Positions 35,376 to 45,181 are shown, numbered from the stretch's first letter. The stretch: 64,000 nt of DNA from Bryobacterales bacterium (GCA_003164035.1 PLRS01000017.1:1-64000), one strand, 5' to 3'. Program-made: numbers and translations. Notes: generated by a model not told the origin, from the sequence alone.

Positions 35376-37346
35376 GTGCAGATCGATCTGAACCAGTTTC
35401 GCGGCACGTTTTTCCAGGAGGTTGCCGAGCACCTGGAGACCATGGAGTCCGCGCTGCTTGCGTTGCAGGCCGGCAAGGGCGACAACGAAACGCTGCACGC
35501 GATCTTCCGTTGCGCGCACTCGACCAAGGCCGGCGCCGGCACGTTCGGCTTTGAAACCATGGCCCGGTTTACGCACGTGCTGGAGAGCCTGCTGGACCGC
35601 ATGCGCAACGCCGAGATCGCGGTCACGACTCCCCTGGTGGAACTGCTATTGCGCTCGGTGGACGTGCTGCGCACCCTGGTGGACGCGGCCGGCCGTGGAG
35701 AGACGCCGCCACCGGTTTGGCGGGAGGTAATCGAGGAACTCGACCGGTTGCGGGGCGCCGAAGCCCTTCCGGAAAAAGTTACCGCGCCGGCGGCTCCGCC
35801 GGATTCGCCGCGGGAGACCTGTTATGAAATCCGCTTCGAGCCGGGGCCCGAACTGTTGCGGCTGAGCCTCGATCCATTCCTGGTTCTGCGGGATTTGGCG
35901 GAGTTGGGCAAGCTTTCGGCGGAAGCCGACGTGTCGCGGCTGCCCGCGCTCGAAGACCTCGATACGGAAACCTGCTATCTGGGCTGGCGCCTGCATCTCG
36001 AAACCGACACCGGCATGGACCGGATCCGCGACGTTTTCGCGTTCTGCGAGGATGTGGCCACCATTGCGATCGACCCGGTGAACGCGGCCGCCGCGCCGCC
36101 GCCCGCCGAGGCGGAGAGCAAGGCACCGCCGAAGACCGATCTGCGGGCGGCACCGCGGGAGGCATCCATCCGGGTGGCCACCGAAAAGGTGGACCGGCTG
36201 ATCGACCTGGTGGGCGAGCTCATGATCGCGCAATCGATGGCCGCCGAAATCATGAACGGCTTCACCGCCGATCGTTTGCCGTGCCTTCGGGAAGCCGTGG
36301 CCGAAATCGCGCGGCATACGCGGGAATTGCAGGACCGGGCCATGCGCATCCGCATGATGCCGGTGGGGACCATCTTCAGCCGCTTCCCGCGCCTGGTCCA
36401 CGATACCGCCAAGGCGCTGGGCAAGCAGGTTTCGCTCGAAATCGGCGGCGAGGAAACGGAACTGGATAAGGGCGTGGTGGAACGCATGGCCGACCCGTTG
36501 ACGCACCTGGTGCGCAACGCGGTGGATCACGGCATCGAGTTGCCCGCCGACCGGCTGCGCGCCGGCAAACCGGCGGAAGGAAGCCTGCGGTTGACCGCCT
36601 ATCACCAGGGGGGCAACGTGATTATCGAAGTGGCCGACGACGGCCGCGGCCTCGATACCGCGCGAATTCGGGCCAAGGGAATCGAGCGCGGTCTGATCGC
36701 CGCCGAGGACGAGCTTTCCGACGAGCAGATCCATGCGCTGATTTTCCGGCCGGGCTTTTCCACCGCCGAGCGGGTGAGCGACCTGTCGGGCCGAGGCGTG
36801 GGCATGGACGTCGTCAAGAAAGCCGTGGATGCGTTGAACGGCTCGGTCGCGATCGCAACCGAGCGCGGCCGGGGCGCGACGATCCGCTTCAAGCTGCCGC
36901 TTACGCTGGCGATCCTGGACGGCCTGTTGTTGCGGCTGGGGGAGCAGACCTACGTGCTCCCGCTGGTCTCGATCGTCGAATCGATCCGTCCGCGTCCCGA
37001 GCAGGTTCGCGACGTCGCGGGCCGCGGCGAGGTGGTGGTGGTGCGGAAGGAGCCTCTGCCGCTGTTGCGCCTAGGCGGGTTGCTCCATATTCCCACCGAG
37101 GTGAGCGATCCGGCCCGCGGGCTGGTGGTGATCGTGGAGCATGAGGGACGGCGCGTGGCGCTGCTGGTGGATGAGTTACTGGGCCAGCAGCAGGTAGTGG
37201 TGAAGAGCCTGGAAACCAATTTCCGGAAGGTGGAGGGAATCGCGGGGGCGACCATCCTGGGGGATGGCCGCGCCGCCCTGATCCTCGACATTGCCGGGCT
37301 GGTGGCGCTGTCGCGCGGCGAGCTGCTTTCGAACGCGGCGGCCTAA
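35376..37346 (+). CDS. cheA: Chemotaxis histidine kinase CheA
   Basis: 656-residue kinase. P1 (about 1-105) carries phospho-His48 in FRCAHSTKAGAGTFGF. A linker leads to a domain at about 145-235 with P2-like character. P3 dimerisation (about 260-330) is followed by the ATPase: N box HLVRNAVDHGIELP near 377, DDGRGLD near 425, GRGVGMDVV near 475. A CheW-like P5 domain occupies the final 130 residues. An agaggag site supports the GTG start. It phosphorylates the adjacent CheY and probably CheB. Confidence 0.94.
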   Translation: MQIDLNQFRGTFFQEVAEHLETMESALLALQAGKGDNETLHAIFRCAHSTKAGAGTFGFETMARFTHVLESLLDRMRNAEIAVTTPLVELLLRSVDVLRTLVDAAGRGETPPPVWREVIEELDRLRGAEALPEKVTAPAAPPDSPRETCYEIRFEPGPELLRLSLDPFLVLRDLAELGKLSAEADVSRLPALEDLDTETCYLGWRLHLETDTGMDRIRDVFAFCEDVATIAIDPVNAAAAPPPAEAESKAPPKTDLRAAPREASIRVATEKVDRLIDLVGELMIAQSMAAEIMNGFTADRLPCLREAVAEIARHTRELQDRAMRIRMMPVGTIFSRFPRLVHDTAKALGKQVSLEIGGEETELDKGVVERMADPLTHLVRNAVDHGIELPADRLRAGKPAEGSLRLTAYHQGGNVIIEVADDGRGLDTARIRAKGIERGLIAAEDELSDEQIHALIFRPGFSTAERVSDLSGRGVGMDVVKKAVDALNGSVAIATERGRGATIRFKLPLTLAILDGLLLRLGEQTYVLPLVSIVESIRPRPEQVRDVAGRGEVVVVRKEPLPLLRLGGLLHIPTEVSDPARGLVVIVEHEGRRVALLVDELLGQQQVVVKSLETNFRKVEGIAGATILGDGRAALILDIAGLVALSRGELLSNAAA

Positions 37347-37385
37347 GGCGATAGGCATGAAATTCTCAAAAAAGGAGCGCAAGGA

Positions 37386-37883
37386 ATGACGCAGCAAGCG
37401 GGAATCGCGGCGGACCCATCCGGTTTCGCCGCGGGCACCAGTCAGTTCCTGACCTTTCTGCTCGGCGCCGAGCAATACGGCGTCGAAATTCTGAAAGTGC
37501 AGGAGATCCGGGGGTATTCGGCGGTGACGCCGATTCCGAACACTCCGGCTTACATTCGCGGCGTGATCAATCTGCGCGGCACCGTGGTGCCGGTGGTGGA
37601 TCTGCGCGCGAAGTTTTCGATGGAAGCGACCGAGTACAACAAGTTCACGGTGATCATCGTGGTGACCGTGGGTGAAAAGGTGATCGGCCTGGTGGTGGAC
37701 GCGGTTTCCGATGTGCTGGATATTCCGGCCGCGGAGATGCGCAAGGCGCCGGACCTGGGGGTTCGGGTGGACACGAGGTTTATTAGCGGCATGGCGACCA
37801 TTGGGGAGCGCATGACCGTGCTGCTGGATATCGACCGGCTTTTGAGCGAGGACGAAGTCGTCGCCTTGGAGAGCCTGAGCTGA
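37386..37883 (+). CDS. cheW: CheW coupling protein
   Basis: 165-residue adaptor that couples receptors to CheA. It shows the typical CheW order: [64 protein letters not shown]. It lies 39 bp after cheA and 14 bp before the receptor gene, matching the stoichiometric array. Confidence 0.94.
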   Translation: MTQQAGIAADPSGFAAGTSQFLTFLLGAEQYGVEILKVQEIRGYSAVTPIPNTPAYIRGVINLRGTVVPVVDLRAKFSMEATEYNKFTVIIVVTVGEKVIGLVVDAVSDVLDIPAAEMRKAPDLGVRVDTRFISGMATIGERMTVLLDIDRLLSEDEVVALESLS

Positions 37884-37897
37884 AAGGAGATACGACA

Positions 37898-39652
37898 ATG
37901 ACGTGGTTTAAGAACTTGAACACAATGACGAAGCTGATGCTCGGCTTCGGGTTTCTGGCTCTGCTGATGGGCGTGGTGGGCTATCAGGGCGTAAGCGGGA
38001 TGAGCGAAATCGATTCGATGGTGGGCACGCTGTACCAGGAAGACATGGCCGGCATTTCCGCCATCAAGGACGTCAACGCGCTGGTCGCGATGATCGGGCG
38101 GGAAATGCGCGACGTGGTGATCCAAACCGACGCGGCCGTGATGGAACGGGACAAACAAAAGGTGGATAAGCTCACCGGCGAATTGGACAGCGCCATGACT
38201 CGCTGCGAAAAGGCGTTCTACAGCGAGCAAGGCAAGGCGATGCTGGCCAAGCTGAACGAAGTGCTGCCCCAGTATAAGGAGCTGGTTGCCGAAACGATTC
38301 GCGTCGCCATGACAAACGACAAGAAGGCCGCGGTTGTCGTGTTGGCGAAAACGGGCGCTCTCGGGGATCGGGCCCTCGAACTGGTGCAAGAGGCCGTTCA
38401 AATGAAAGAGAGCCTCGGACAGGAGAAGTTCGAACGCAGCGCCAAGCTCTATCAGCAGTCTCGAACGCTGGTATTCTCGATCGTGATCGGCGCCGTCTTC
38501 ATCGGACTGGCTCTGGGTTATTTCATCGCGAAGCTCATCGCCACCCCGCTGGGCCGGACCGTGGAGGTGTTGGAATCGGTGGCCGCCGGCGATCTCACCC
38601 GCTCGATGGATGTCGCCACCGCGGACGAAATCGGCCGCATGGCAAAGGCGCTGAACGCGGCGGTGGGGGGCATGCGCGACGCGCTCACCGAGGTGCGCGG
38701 ATCGGCCGATAGTTTGGCCACCGCTTCCCAGCAACTGGCCGGCAGTTCCGAGGAGCTGTCGAGCGGCGCCCAGGAACAGGCGTCCAGCCTGGAGGAGACT
38801 TCCGCCAGCCTGGAAGAGATCACTTCTTCGGTGAAGCAGAACGCCGATAACGCCGGGCAGGCCAACCAGCTTGCGGCCGCCGCGCGCGACACCGCCGAAA
38901 AGGGCGGGCACGTGGTGTCCTCGGCGGTGACCGCCATGGGCGAGATCAACACTTCTTCCAAGAAGATCGCCGACATCATTACCACCATCGACGAGATTGC
39001 GTTTCAGACCAATCTGCTGGCGCTCAACGCGGCCGTGGAAGCCGCCCGCGCCGGCGAACAGGGCCGCGGCTTCGCCGTGGTCGCCGCCGAAGTGCGCACG
39101 CTGGCGCAGCGCAGCGCTACCGCCGCCAAGGAAATCAAAACGCTGATTCAGGACTCGGTGCGCAAGGTGGAGGTCGGCTCGCAGATGGTCAACCAGTCGG
39201 GCGAGGTACTGCGCGACATCGTTTCGTCGGTCAAGCGCGTCACCGATATCGTGGGAGAAATCGCGGCGGCTTCGCGCGAGCAGTCCACCGGCGTGGACCA
39301 GGTGGCCAAGGCCGTTTCCCAGATGGACCAGGTGACGCAGCAGAACGCCGCGCAAACCGAGGAGCTGTCTTCGACGGCGCAGGAGCTGTCGGCCAGCGCC
39401 GAGCAACTGCAGGCTTTAGTAGCGCGGTTCCAGTTGGAGAATGAACGCGGCGGCAGGCGCGCCATTCGCCAAGCGCCACCGGCGGTCAAGGCCGGGCCCA
39501 GAAAAACGGCTTTCACCCCAGGCCATTTGTCGCGCAGCTTGCATTCTCTTTCGAAACACGTCGCCCCGGCGGAGAAGCCAATGCCCGCGCTAGACCATGC
39601 GTCGGTTCCCGTTTCGGCCGGGGACGCGTCGGAACCGGGCGGCTTCGCCTAA
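37898..39652 (+). CDS. Methyl-accepting chemotaxis protein
   Basis: 584-residue membrane receptor. The first membrane helix is near 10-32, a four-helix-bundle sensor (about 33-188) follows, the second helix is at 190-212, then HAMP (213-265) and a long cytoplasmic coiled coil. The conserved tip around 366-400 reads [20 protein letters not shown] and contacts CheA/CheW. There is no NWETF-type CheR/CheB tether at the C-terminus. A gctgaaaggag site is present. The ligand cannot be inferred from the 4HB domain. Confidence 0.94.
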   Translation: MTWFKNLNTMTKLMLGFGFLALLMGVVGYQGVSGMSEIDSMVGTLYQEDMAGISAIKDVNALVAMIGREMRDVVIQTDAAVMERDKQKVDKLTGELDSAMTRCEKAFYSEQGKAMLAKLNEVLPQYKELVAETIRVAMTNDKKAAVVVLAKTGALGDRALELVQEAVQMKESLGQEKFERSAKLYQQSRTLVFSIVIGAVFIGLALGYFIAKLIATPLGRTVEVLESVAAGDLTRSMDVATADEIGRMAKALNAAVGGMRDALTEVRGSADSLATASQQLAGSSEELSSGAQEQASSLEETSASLEEITSSVKQNADNAGQANQLAAAARDTAEKGGHVVSSAVTAMGEINTSSKKIADIITTIDEIAFQTNLLALNAAVEAARAGEQGRGFAVVAAEVRTLAQRSATAAKEIKTLIQDSVRKVEVGSQMVNQSGEVLRDIVSSVKRVTDIVGEIAAASREQSTGVDQVAKAVSQMDQVTQQNAAQTEELSSTAQELSASAEQLQALVARFQLENERGGRRAIRQAPPAVKAGPRKTAFTPGHLSRSLHSLSKHVAPAEKPMPALDHASVPVSAGDASEPGGFA

Positions 39653-39673
39653 TTCCGATCTACGGGCGGGCAC

Positions 39674-40546
39674 ATGGAAGCACCGGCGGAAAACCTCGGA
39701 ATCGGGCGAATCCCCATCCTCAACGATGGCGATTTCGCCCGTTTTCGCGGCCTCATTCTCAAGCAGGCCGGCATTCATCTGAGCGACCACAAACGCCATC
39801 TGCTGGTGGCGCGGCTGGCCCGCCGGCTTCACGAACTGAGCCTCTCCACCTTCTCGAACTATTACGAATACCTGACGGCGGACGCGTCGGGCGCCGAACT
39901 GCGCAACTTCATCAACCGGATCACCACGAACAAGACTTCCTTCTTCCGCGAGCCGCACCATTTCGAGTTTCTGCGGGAGCGCATCATCCCCGAAATTCGC
40001 CAGGCCGGACGAAGGGAGCTGCGCATCTGGAGCGCGGGCTGCTCGACCGGCGAGGAGCCTTATTCCATCGCCATCGCCGTGCGGGAAGCCCTGGGAACCA
40101 ACAACGGCTGGGACGTGCGCATCCTGGCCTCCGATATCGACACGGAAGTGCTGGCGAAGGGCGAGGCTGGAACGTACGGGGTCGAACTGCTGAACGAGAT
40201 CTCGCCGGAGCGGCGGAAAGCCAATTTTCTGCGTGGATACGGCAGGTTCGAGGGCCTGGTGCAAGTGCGCCCCGAACTGCGCCGCATGATCGAGTTCCGG
40301 CGCATCAACTTCAACGACCACGATTGGGCCGTGCACGGGCGTTTCGATCTCATCTTCTGCCGCAATGTAATTATCTATTTCGATCGGCAGTTGCAGGAGC
40401 GGATCGTGGAGCGGCTGGCCGCGCACCTGAAGCCGGCGGGATACTTCTTTTCCGGCCACTCGGAAAACCTGTACTGGCTCGCGGACCTGCTCACGGCCGT
40501 CCAGGCGACGGTGTACCGGCTCAAGCATGGAGGTAACGATCAATGA
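39674..40546 (+). CDS. cheR: Chemoreceptor methyltransferase CheR
   Basis: 290-residue SAM-dependent methyltransferase that methylates glutamates of the receptor. A short N-terminal helical domain ([18 protein letters not shown]..) precedes the catalytic domain, which shows [36 protein letters not shown] (SAM site) and [14 protein letters not shown]. It follows the receptor after 21 bp and overlaps cheB by 4 bp (ATGA). Confidence 0.95.
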   Translation: MEAPAENLGIGRIPILNDGDFARFRGLILKQAGIHLSDHKRHLLVARLARRLHELSLSTFSNYYEYLTADASGAELRNFINRITTNKTSFFREPHHFEFLRERIIPEIRQAGRRELRIWSAGCSTGEEPYSIAIAVREALGTNNGWDVRILASDIDTEVLAKGEAGTYGVELLNEISPERRKANFLRGYGRFEGLVQVRPELRRMIEFRRINFNDHDWAVHGRFDLIFCRNVIIYFDRQLQERIVERLAAHLKPAGYFFSGHSENLYWLADLLTAVQATVYRLKHGGNDQ

Positions 40547-41604
40547 ACGATTCCACGGCCCGGCGCCTGCGCGTCCTGGTGGTCGACGATTCCGCCCTGG
40601 TGCGGCAAATCATGGTCGCGATCCTCTCGCACGACCCCGGCATCGAAGTCGTGGGCGCGGCGGCGGACCCGTTCGCGGCCTGGGATAAGATCCAGCGCCT
40701 CCTCCCGGACGTGATCACGCTGGACGTGGAGATGCCGCGCATGGACGGGCTCACGTTCCTCGAGAAGCTAATGCGCGCGCATCCCATGCCGGTGCTCATG
40801 GTTTCCTCGCTCACCGAGCGCGGCTGCGACGCCACGTTACGCGCGCTGGAGTTGGGCGCTCTCGATTTCGTCACCAAGCCCAAAGTCGACGTGGCGCGCG
40901 GTACCGGCGAACTGGCGGACGAAATCGTGACTAAAGTGAAAGCGGCCGCGGCCGCCAGGGTCCGCGGGAAGCCGGCTGGGCGCACGCCCGCGCAAACGCC
41001 CGCCGCCGCTCCCCGCTTGGCATCCTACCAGGGCACTTACAAAGTCATCGCTGTCGGCGCCTCAACCGGCGGCACCGAGGCTTTGCGGGAACTGTTGTGC
41101 GCGCTGCCCCCCGATGCGCCTGGCATTGTGATCGTACAGCATATGCCGGAGCATTTCACACGCGCCTTCGCCGACCGGCTCGACGGCCTGGCGCGCATCC
41201 ACATCAGCGAGGCGCGGGACGGCGACCGGGTCCTGCCCGGCCACGCCCTCATTGCGCCCGGCAGCTTCCACATGGAACTGGTCCGCAGCGGCGCCGAATA
41301 CCGGGTACGGGTCTTCTCGGCCGATCCGGTGAACCGCCACCGGCCTTCAGTGGATGTGCTGTTCCACTCTTGCGCCCGTACGGCCTGCCGGAACGCCGTA
41401 GGAGTCATCCTCACGGGCATGGGCAATGACGGGGCGCGCGGTTTGCTGGCCATGCGGTCGGCGGGGGCTCGCACCATCGCGGAAGATGAGAGCACCTGCG
41501 TCGTCTTCGGTATGCCCAAGGAAGCCATCGCTCTCGGTGCGGCGGAATTCATAGAGCCCTTGCCCCGCGTCGCCACGGCGGCACTGCGGCTGGCAACCGG
41601 CTAA
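40543..41604 (+). CDS. cheB: Chemoreceptor glutamate methylesterase CheB
   Basis: 353-residue enzyme with an N-terminal receiver (phospho-acceptor Asp61 in [13 protein letters not shown]) and a C-terminal methylesterase. The triad is Ser174 ([11 protein letters not shown]), His200 (VQHMPEHF) and Asp296 (GMGNDGARG), each displaced 10 from the E. coli numbering. It overlaps cheR by 4 bp, so receptor methylation and demethylation are made together, and closes the chemosensory operon. Confidence 0.95.
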   Translation: MNDSTARRLRVLVVDDSALVRQIMVAILSHDPGIEVVGAAADPFAAWDKIQRLLPDVITLDVEMPRMDGLTFLEKLMRAHPMPVLMVSSLTERGCDATLRALELGALDFVTKPKVDVARGTGELADEIVTKVKAAAAARVRGKPAGRTPAQTPAAAPRLASYQGTYKVIAVGASTGGTEALRELLCALPPDAPGIVIVQHMPEHFTRAFADRLDGLARIHISEARDGDRVLPGHALIAPGSFHMELVRSGAEYRVRVFSADPVNRHRPSVDVLFHSCARTACRNAVGVILTGMGNDGARGLLAMRSAGARTIAEDESTCVVFGMPKEAIALGAAEFIEPLPRVATAALRLATG

Positions 41605-41628
41605 GATAACCGCCGCCGGCTCGCCTCA

Positions 41629-42171
41629 CTACTCTTGCGTCACGCAGCCATCGGCCGGCTCGGCCGGAACCATTTCGCAATCCGGCGCGGACTGCGGGAG
41701 CGCTGGGGCTTCGACCGCCACTCGAGACATCTGGCGAGCCAGCACCGCGAGCAAGCGGACCTCGGTCGCCACGCGCTGAATCCCAGGCCGGCCGGAGACG
41801 CATTCGCGCGCGTGATCGAGCGCCGCGGCGCGCAAGGCTTGGGCACTTCGGTATTTGCGGGACATCGCCACGGGCAATTGAGGACCGGGGCTGCCGGTCA
41901 ACATGGAATTCAGGATTCTACCGTAGCCGGCGATATCCCGCTCCATGGCTGCCTCGCCGCTGCCGCCGCGGACGTCGCCCAGGGAGATCCCCGCACCGGA
42001 GAGGCGCAGAGATTCCAATTCCACCGCGCCGTGGGCGCGGCCTTCGGCATGCAGATCGCGCAACTCGGAAGCGATCGCAGTAGCGGCCTCGAGGGCCCAG
42101 GCCAGGGGCAACGGCGATCTGCGCAGCCGGTCTCTCAGGCCTTCGCCGGGTGCGAGATCGAACCGGCGCAT
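41629..42171 (-). CDS. Pseudokinase-like protein
   Basis: 180-residue protein resembling the C-lobe of a Hanks-type Ser/Thr kinase. The stretch [23 protein letters not shown] and [15 protein letters not shown] lines up with 'aL..lH..gi.HrDlkp.Ni.l......l.DfG', but the catalytic HRD reads HGA and DFG reads GDV, and no N-lobe ATP-binding loop is present. Catalysis is therefore unlikely. It is encoded 102 bp downstream of the CpaE-like gene on the same strand. The assignment rests on weak pattern similarity. Confidence 0.45.
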   Translation of the reverse strand: MRRFDLAPGEGLRDRLRRSPLPLAWALEAATAIASELRDLHAEGRAHGAVELESLRLSGAGISLGDVRGGSGEAAMERDIAGYGRILNSMLTGSPGPQLPVAMSRKYRSAQALRAAALDHARECVSGRPGIQRVATEVRLLAVLARQMSRVAVEAPALPQSAPDCEMVPAEPADGCVTQE

Positions 42172-42273
42172 CGGGATGGATTGCGGCTTGGGAATTTCCC
42201 TTACCTTATCGGGAAGCGGCGGATTTGGGCTGGGCGGCGCGATGGCCTCGTTTAAGGCGAGGTTTCCGGCCAG

Positions 42274-43536
42274 TCAGCCGGGCACCGGAGGCTGTGCCGT
42301 TCGGTCGCGCCGGGGCGTCACGTGTGCCAGCAAGGCCATCAGGGAACGGGTCGGCCGGCTGGTGTCGCGGCCTAGCAGGTGGGACGCCAACTGCGCGACA
42401 TCTTTTCGCAGCGGCAGATTGGAGGCGAGGAAATCCCCGTCGCCGAACTTGGATTCGATCTCCGCCGTACACTCTCCGATGGAGCGGACGGCATTGCGCC
42501 CAATGGCTTTTTCAAACGCACGCATGGCGTTCGCGTGTTGGCGTGCGACGCGATTCCACACCAGCTCGATGCGGTCCGGAGTCAACCCTATTTCAGCCAG
42601 TTTCGTGAGAGCCCGGCGCGCCTCCAGCATTTCCATCAGATGAGGAGTCACCACCAGCAAGACATTCTGAACTTCCTGGATCACCTCCATGGCCAACGCG
42701 CTGGGCGCGCCCAGGTCTACCACCACCAGCGAATAGAGATTGCGGGCAAAACGCACCACGTGGCGAACCCGTTCGGGGGCGGGCATTTCGGTGTAACCCC
42801 GGCTGCCGGGAGGATTCAGCAGGTACACTCCATAGCTGGTTTCCGACACGATTCCGGCCCAGAATTCGCGGTCGAGGCGGTGCAGATTGGTGGCGGCATC
42901 GGCCAGAGTGAATTCGGGTTTGGTTTGGAAAAAGAACGCCGTGGAGGCGGAATTGGCGTCCAGATCGACCAGGAGGGTCTTCTGTTCCGCTTGTTCCGGA
43001 GCGGTCTGATCCCGGGCGGCTTGTTCCTGAAGAGCTTGATCCCGGAACTCCACGGCAAGGTGGGAGGCGATGGTAGTGGCCCCGACACCGCCTTTCGCTC
43101 CTAGAACGCCGATGGTTCTAGCCACGTTCCGGGTTTCGCCGGAATCTCTATGGGTGCCCTTATGGCGGGCGACGGCGTAGCGAATCACGCGCGTCAGGGC
43201 CGGCGTGGTGACTCTGCCCTTGATCAGGTAATCCTGCGCGCCATGCTCCACCGCCGCGAAAGCCAACTGCTCGTTGGCGGCCGTGGTCATTACCACGATG
43301 GGAATGTTGCGGGTGTGGAGGCGAAGGGCCTCGAAGGTGGAAAGGCCATGGCTGTCCGGCAGGTTCAGCTCCGAGACGATGATGTCGAAGCCGCGCCCGG
43401 CCAGGATATTCAACGCCTCCAGCAGCGACGCGGCCAGGCTGGCTTGGAACATCTGACCCTCATTGGCCAGCATTCTTGCGGTAGCGGCGGAATCCTCTTG
43501 CGAATCCACCACCAGGACTTGGAGTTCGTTCTCCAC
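42274..43536 (-). CDS. CpaE-like receiver plus MinD/ParA ATPase
   Basis: 420-residue protein. Residues 1-125 form a receiver domain; the phospho-acceptor position is Glu56 ([10 protein letters not shown]) instead of Asp, while the acidic pocket (VVDSQED) and the late Lys (YLIKG) remain. From about 145 a MinD/ParA-type P-loop ATPase begins: [18 protein letters not shown] (deviant Walker A with the signature Lys), [11 protein letters not shown], and [10 protein letters not shown]. This architecture matches CpaE/TadZ proteins that localise pilus or secretion machines. The GTG at 43536 places the receiver at the N-terminus; the site before it is weak. No pilus genes are adjacent. Confidence 0.82.
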   Translation of the reverse strand: MENELQVLVVDSQEDSAATARMLANEGQMFQASLAASLLEALNILAGRGFDIIVSELNLPDSHGLSTFEALRLHTRNIPIVVMTTAANEQLAFAAVEHGAQDYLIKGRVTTPALTRVIRYAVARHKGTHRDSGETRNVARTIGVLGAKGGVGATTIASHLAVEFRDQALQEQAARDQTAPEQAEQKTLLVDLDANSASTAFFFQTKPEFTLADAATNLHRLDREFWAGIVSETSYGVYLLNPPGSRGYTEMPAPERVRHVVRFARNLYSLVVVDLGAPSALAMEVIQEVQNVLLVVTPHLMEMLEARRALTKLAEIGLTPDRIELVWNRVARQHANAMRAFEKAIGRNAVRSIGECTAEIESKFGDGDFLASNLPLRKDVAQLASHLLGRDTSRPTRSLMALLAHVTPRRDRTAQPPVPG

Positions 43537-43612
43537 GAGTATCGATTCTCGCTGGTTAGATCGGCGGCATGGGTCGAAAGCTTTAGGGTCGGGGGGCGAT
43601 GCGGTGTACCGG

Positions 43613-43632
43613 CGTCGGCAACCGACGTTTTT
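43613..43632 (+). terminator. Hairpin with T-run
   Basis: A 6-bp stem cgtcgg / ccgacg with loop caa is followed by TTTTT on the + strand. It has the form of a Rho-independent terminator, but no + strand gene ends nearby; it lies 76 bp upstream of the divergent CpaE-like start. It might be a remnant of an older gene end or a protective element. Confidence 0.45.
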
Positions 43633-43695
43633 CTCGCGGCAGGACAGACCTGGTGCAGTATCCACGAGAACGGAGCGGCGTAGCCGTCGGCCAAC

Positions 43696-43717
43696 GCGCC
43701 GGGAGGAGTCCCGGCGC
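43696..43717 (+). other. Stem-loop at the 5' exon of the group IIC intron (likely target site)
   Basis: A 9-bp perfect stem gcgccggga / tcccggcgc with loop ggag lies 6 nt before the intron's GTGTG. Group IIC introns are known to insert a few bases after such stem-loops, recognising the hairpin plus a short IBS1; ggcaga would be the 5' exon end here. It is therefore more likely the target than part of the intron. Confidence 0.65.
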
Positions 43718-43857
43718 GGCAGAGTGTGCTGGGCATGTCCAGCAGCTTGGAAGTGAAAGTCTTCTACTCAACCTGATGGAGGTGAAGGGTTAGCGAAGCG
43801 CAAGGGCGTCGTCGCGAGGCGGGGTCCGAAAGAAGCGTGGAGCAAAAACGCGAGTCG

Positions 43858-45069
43858 ATGAACAAAAACCGGATAGGAGGCGCCAGCGGGGGACGAGCGG
43901 GCTCTGCATCGCGAAGTCCATATTCATCAGAGTTACCGGAATACCTGGAGCAGCATTGGCCGGCGATGCGGGAACAACTGTTGAGTGGAACCTATAAGCC
44001 GCAACCGGTGAAGCGGGTGGAGATCCCGAAGGCGGACGGAGGGGTGCGAAAGCTTGGCATCCCGACGGTGCTGGACCGGTTTGTCCAGCAGGCGGTGCAG
44101 CAGGTTTTGCAAAAGCAGTGGGACCCGACGTTTTCCGAACACAGCTACGGTTTTCGGCCGGGGCGGTCGACCAAGCAGGCAGTGGCACAGGCGCAGCAGT
44201 CTATCGCCGAAGGCTACGGCTGGTGCGTGGATTTCGATTTGGAGAAGTTTTTCGATCGGGTCAACCACGACAAACTGATGGGTCGGGTCGCCAGACGGGT
44301 AGAAGACAAGCGGCTGTGGAAACTCATCCGGGCATTCTTGAATGCGGGGGTGATGGAGGATGGGCTGGTGAGTCCGAGCGTGGAAGGGACGCCGCAAGGC
44401 GGACCGCTTTCGCCACTGCTGAGTAACCTGGTACTGGACGAACTGGACCGGGAGTTAGAGCGGCGGGGCCACCGATTCGTGAGATATGCGGACGACAGTA
44501 ACCTCTACGTGCGCAGCGAGCGGGCGGGGCAGCGAGTGATGGAGAGCGTGAAGCGATTCATCACCGAGAAGCTAAAACTCAAGGTAAACGAGTCGAACAG
44601 TGCCGTGGCGAAACCGCAGGAGCGGAAGTTTCTGGGATTCAGCTTCACGGGCGGGAAGGAGCTGAAGCGCAAAATCGCGCCGAAAGCGATCGACCGATTC
44701 CAGGAGCGGATTCGGGAGATCACGCAGAAGGGCAGGGGGCGGAGCATGAAGAAGGTGATGGAGGAACTGGCCCGGTATGTGCGGGGCTGGCGAGGCGATT
44801 TCGGCTTCTGCGAAACCCCATCGGTGTTGCGGCGTTTGGACGCGTGGGTCAGGAGGCGCGTACGCTGCGCCTTTTGGCGGCAGTGGAAGACAGGCCGCAA
44901 GCGGTTCGCGGAACTGGTCCGGCGGGGCGTGAGCAGGGAACTGGCGGCAAGCACCGCTGGCTCCCGTTGCGGTCCGTGGCACGTAAGCCAGAGCCAGGCT
45001 CTGGACCGAGCCCTGTCGAATGCCTATCTCAGCTCGTTCGGGCTTCCGTCATTGGTCGAGGGTCGATAG
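43858..45069 (+). CDS. ltrA: Group II intron reverse transcriptase/maturase, N-terminus probably lost
   Basis: 403 codons. From ELPEYLEQHW onward the sequence is a normal RT: GTYKPQPVKRVEIPKADGG, SYGFRPGRS, FFDRVNHDKLM, EGTPQGGPLSPLL, the catalytic YADD (in VRYADDSNLYV), FLGFSF, then a maturase (X) domain ending NAYLSSFGLPSL. The usual first 40 or so residues (..ENLL.AL..V..NKGAPGIDGMTV..) are absent. The first 25 codons after the ATG (MNKNRIGGASGG..SPYSS) have no RT similarity and appear to be ribozyme domain I read through. No En domain, normal for class C. An upstream GTG (43837) adds 7 codons. Activity is doubtful. Confidence 0.85.
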   Translation: MNKNRIGGASGGRAGSASRSPYSSELPEYLEQHWPAMREQLLSGTYKPQPVKRVEIPKADGGVRKLGIPTVLDRFVQQAVQQVLQKQWDPTFSEHSYGFRPGRSTKQAVAQAQQSIAEGYGWCVDFDLEKFFDRVNHDKLMGRVARRVEDKRLWKLIRAFLNAGVMEDGLVSPSVEGTPQGGPLSPLLSNLVLDELDRELERRGHRFVRYADDSNLYVRSERAGQRVMESVKRFITEKLKLKVNESNSAVAKPQERKFLGFSFTGGKELKRKIAPKAIDRFQERIREITQKGRGRSMKKVMEELARYVRGWRGDFGFCETPSVLRRLDAWVRRRVRCAFWRQWKTGRKRFAELVRRGVSRELAASTAGSRCGPWHVSQSQALDRALSNAYLSSFGLPSLVEGR

Positions 45070-45082
45070 CATAACCATTCGA

Positions 45083-45153
45083 ACCGCCGTATACGGACCC
45101 GTACGTACGGTGGTGTGGGAGGGCGGAGGAGCGATCCTCCCCCCTATCCCGAT
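45083..45153 (+). ncRNA. Group II intron domains V and VI
   Basis: Domain V (45083-45114): a 9-bp stem accgccgta / tacggtggt with one G-U wobble, a 2-nt CG bulge (45104-45105) and a short distal stem with a GACC loop. The CGC triad with G-U wobble is the class C form of the catalytic triad. Domain VI (about 45115-45153): ggaggg.. with a hairpin ggagga-gcga-tcctcc and ccct-A-tccc, leaving a bulged branch-point A at 45146, seven bases before the 3' end. Everything needed at the 3' end is intact. Confidence 0.85.
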
Positions 45154-45181
45154 CCGAGAGGCCGCTCCGCGGGCTGTAATA

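Larger units (their letters stand above)
43724..45153 (+). mobile_element. Group IIC intron, apparently internally deleted
   Basis: The 5' end GTGTGC fits the GUGYG consensus. The 3' end is well defined by domains V and VI and a final AT. The first 200 bases match in style the domain I start of the Oceanobacillus iheyensis group IIC intron as I recall it (..gttagcgaagcgcaagggcg.., ..ggtccgaaagaagcg..). About base 43936 the sequence passes from domain I into the reverse transcriptase coding region, so the rest of domain I, domains II and III and the start of the ORF seem to be missing. The intron probably cannot splice. It sits between the CpaE-like and LolA-like genes and breaks no coding region. 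Confidence 0.8.

Noticed and set aside
37550-39406. 618-codon frame antisense to the chemoreceptor
   Set aside because: The + strand chemoreceptor is unmistakable; the antisense is a composition effect.
43606-43640. Hairpin with T-run as the 5' end of the intron
   Set aside because: I first placed the intron here, but GTGTG at 43724 with a closer perfect stem-loop fits the class C rules better.
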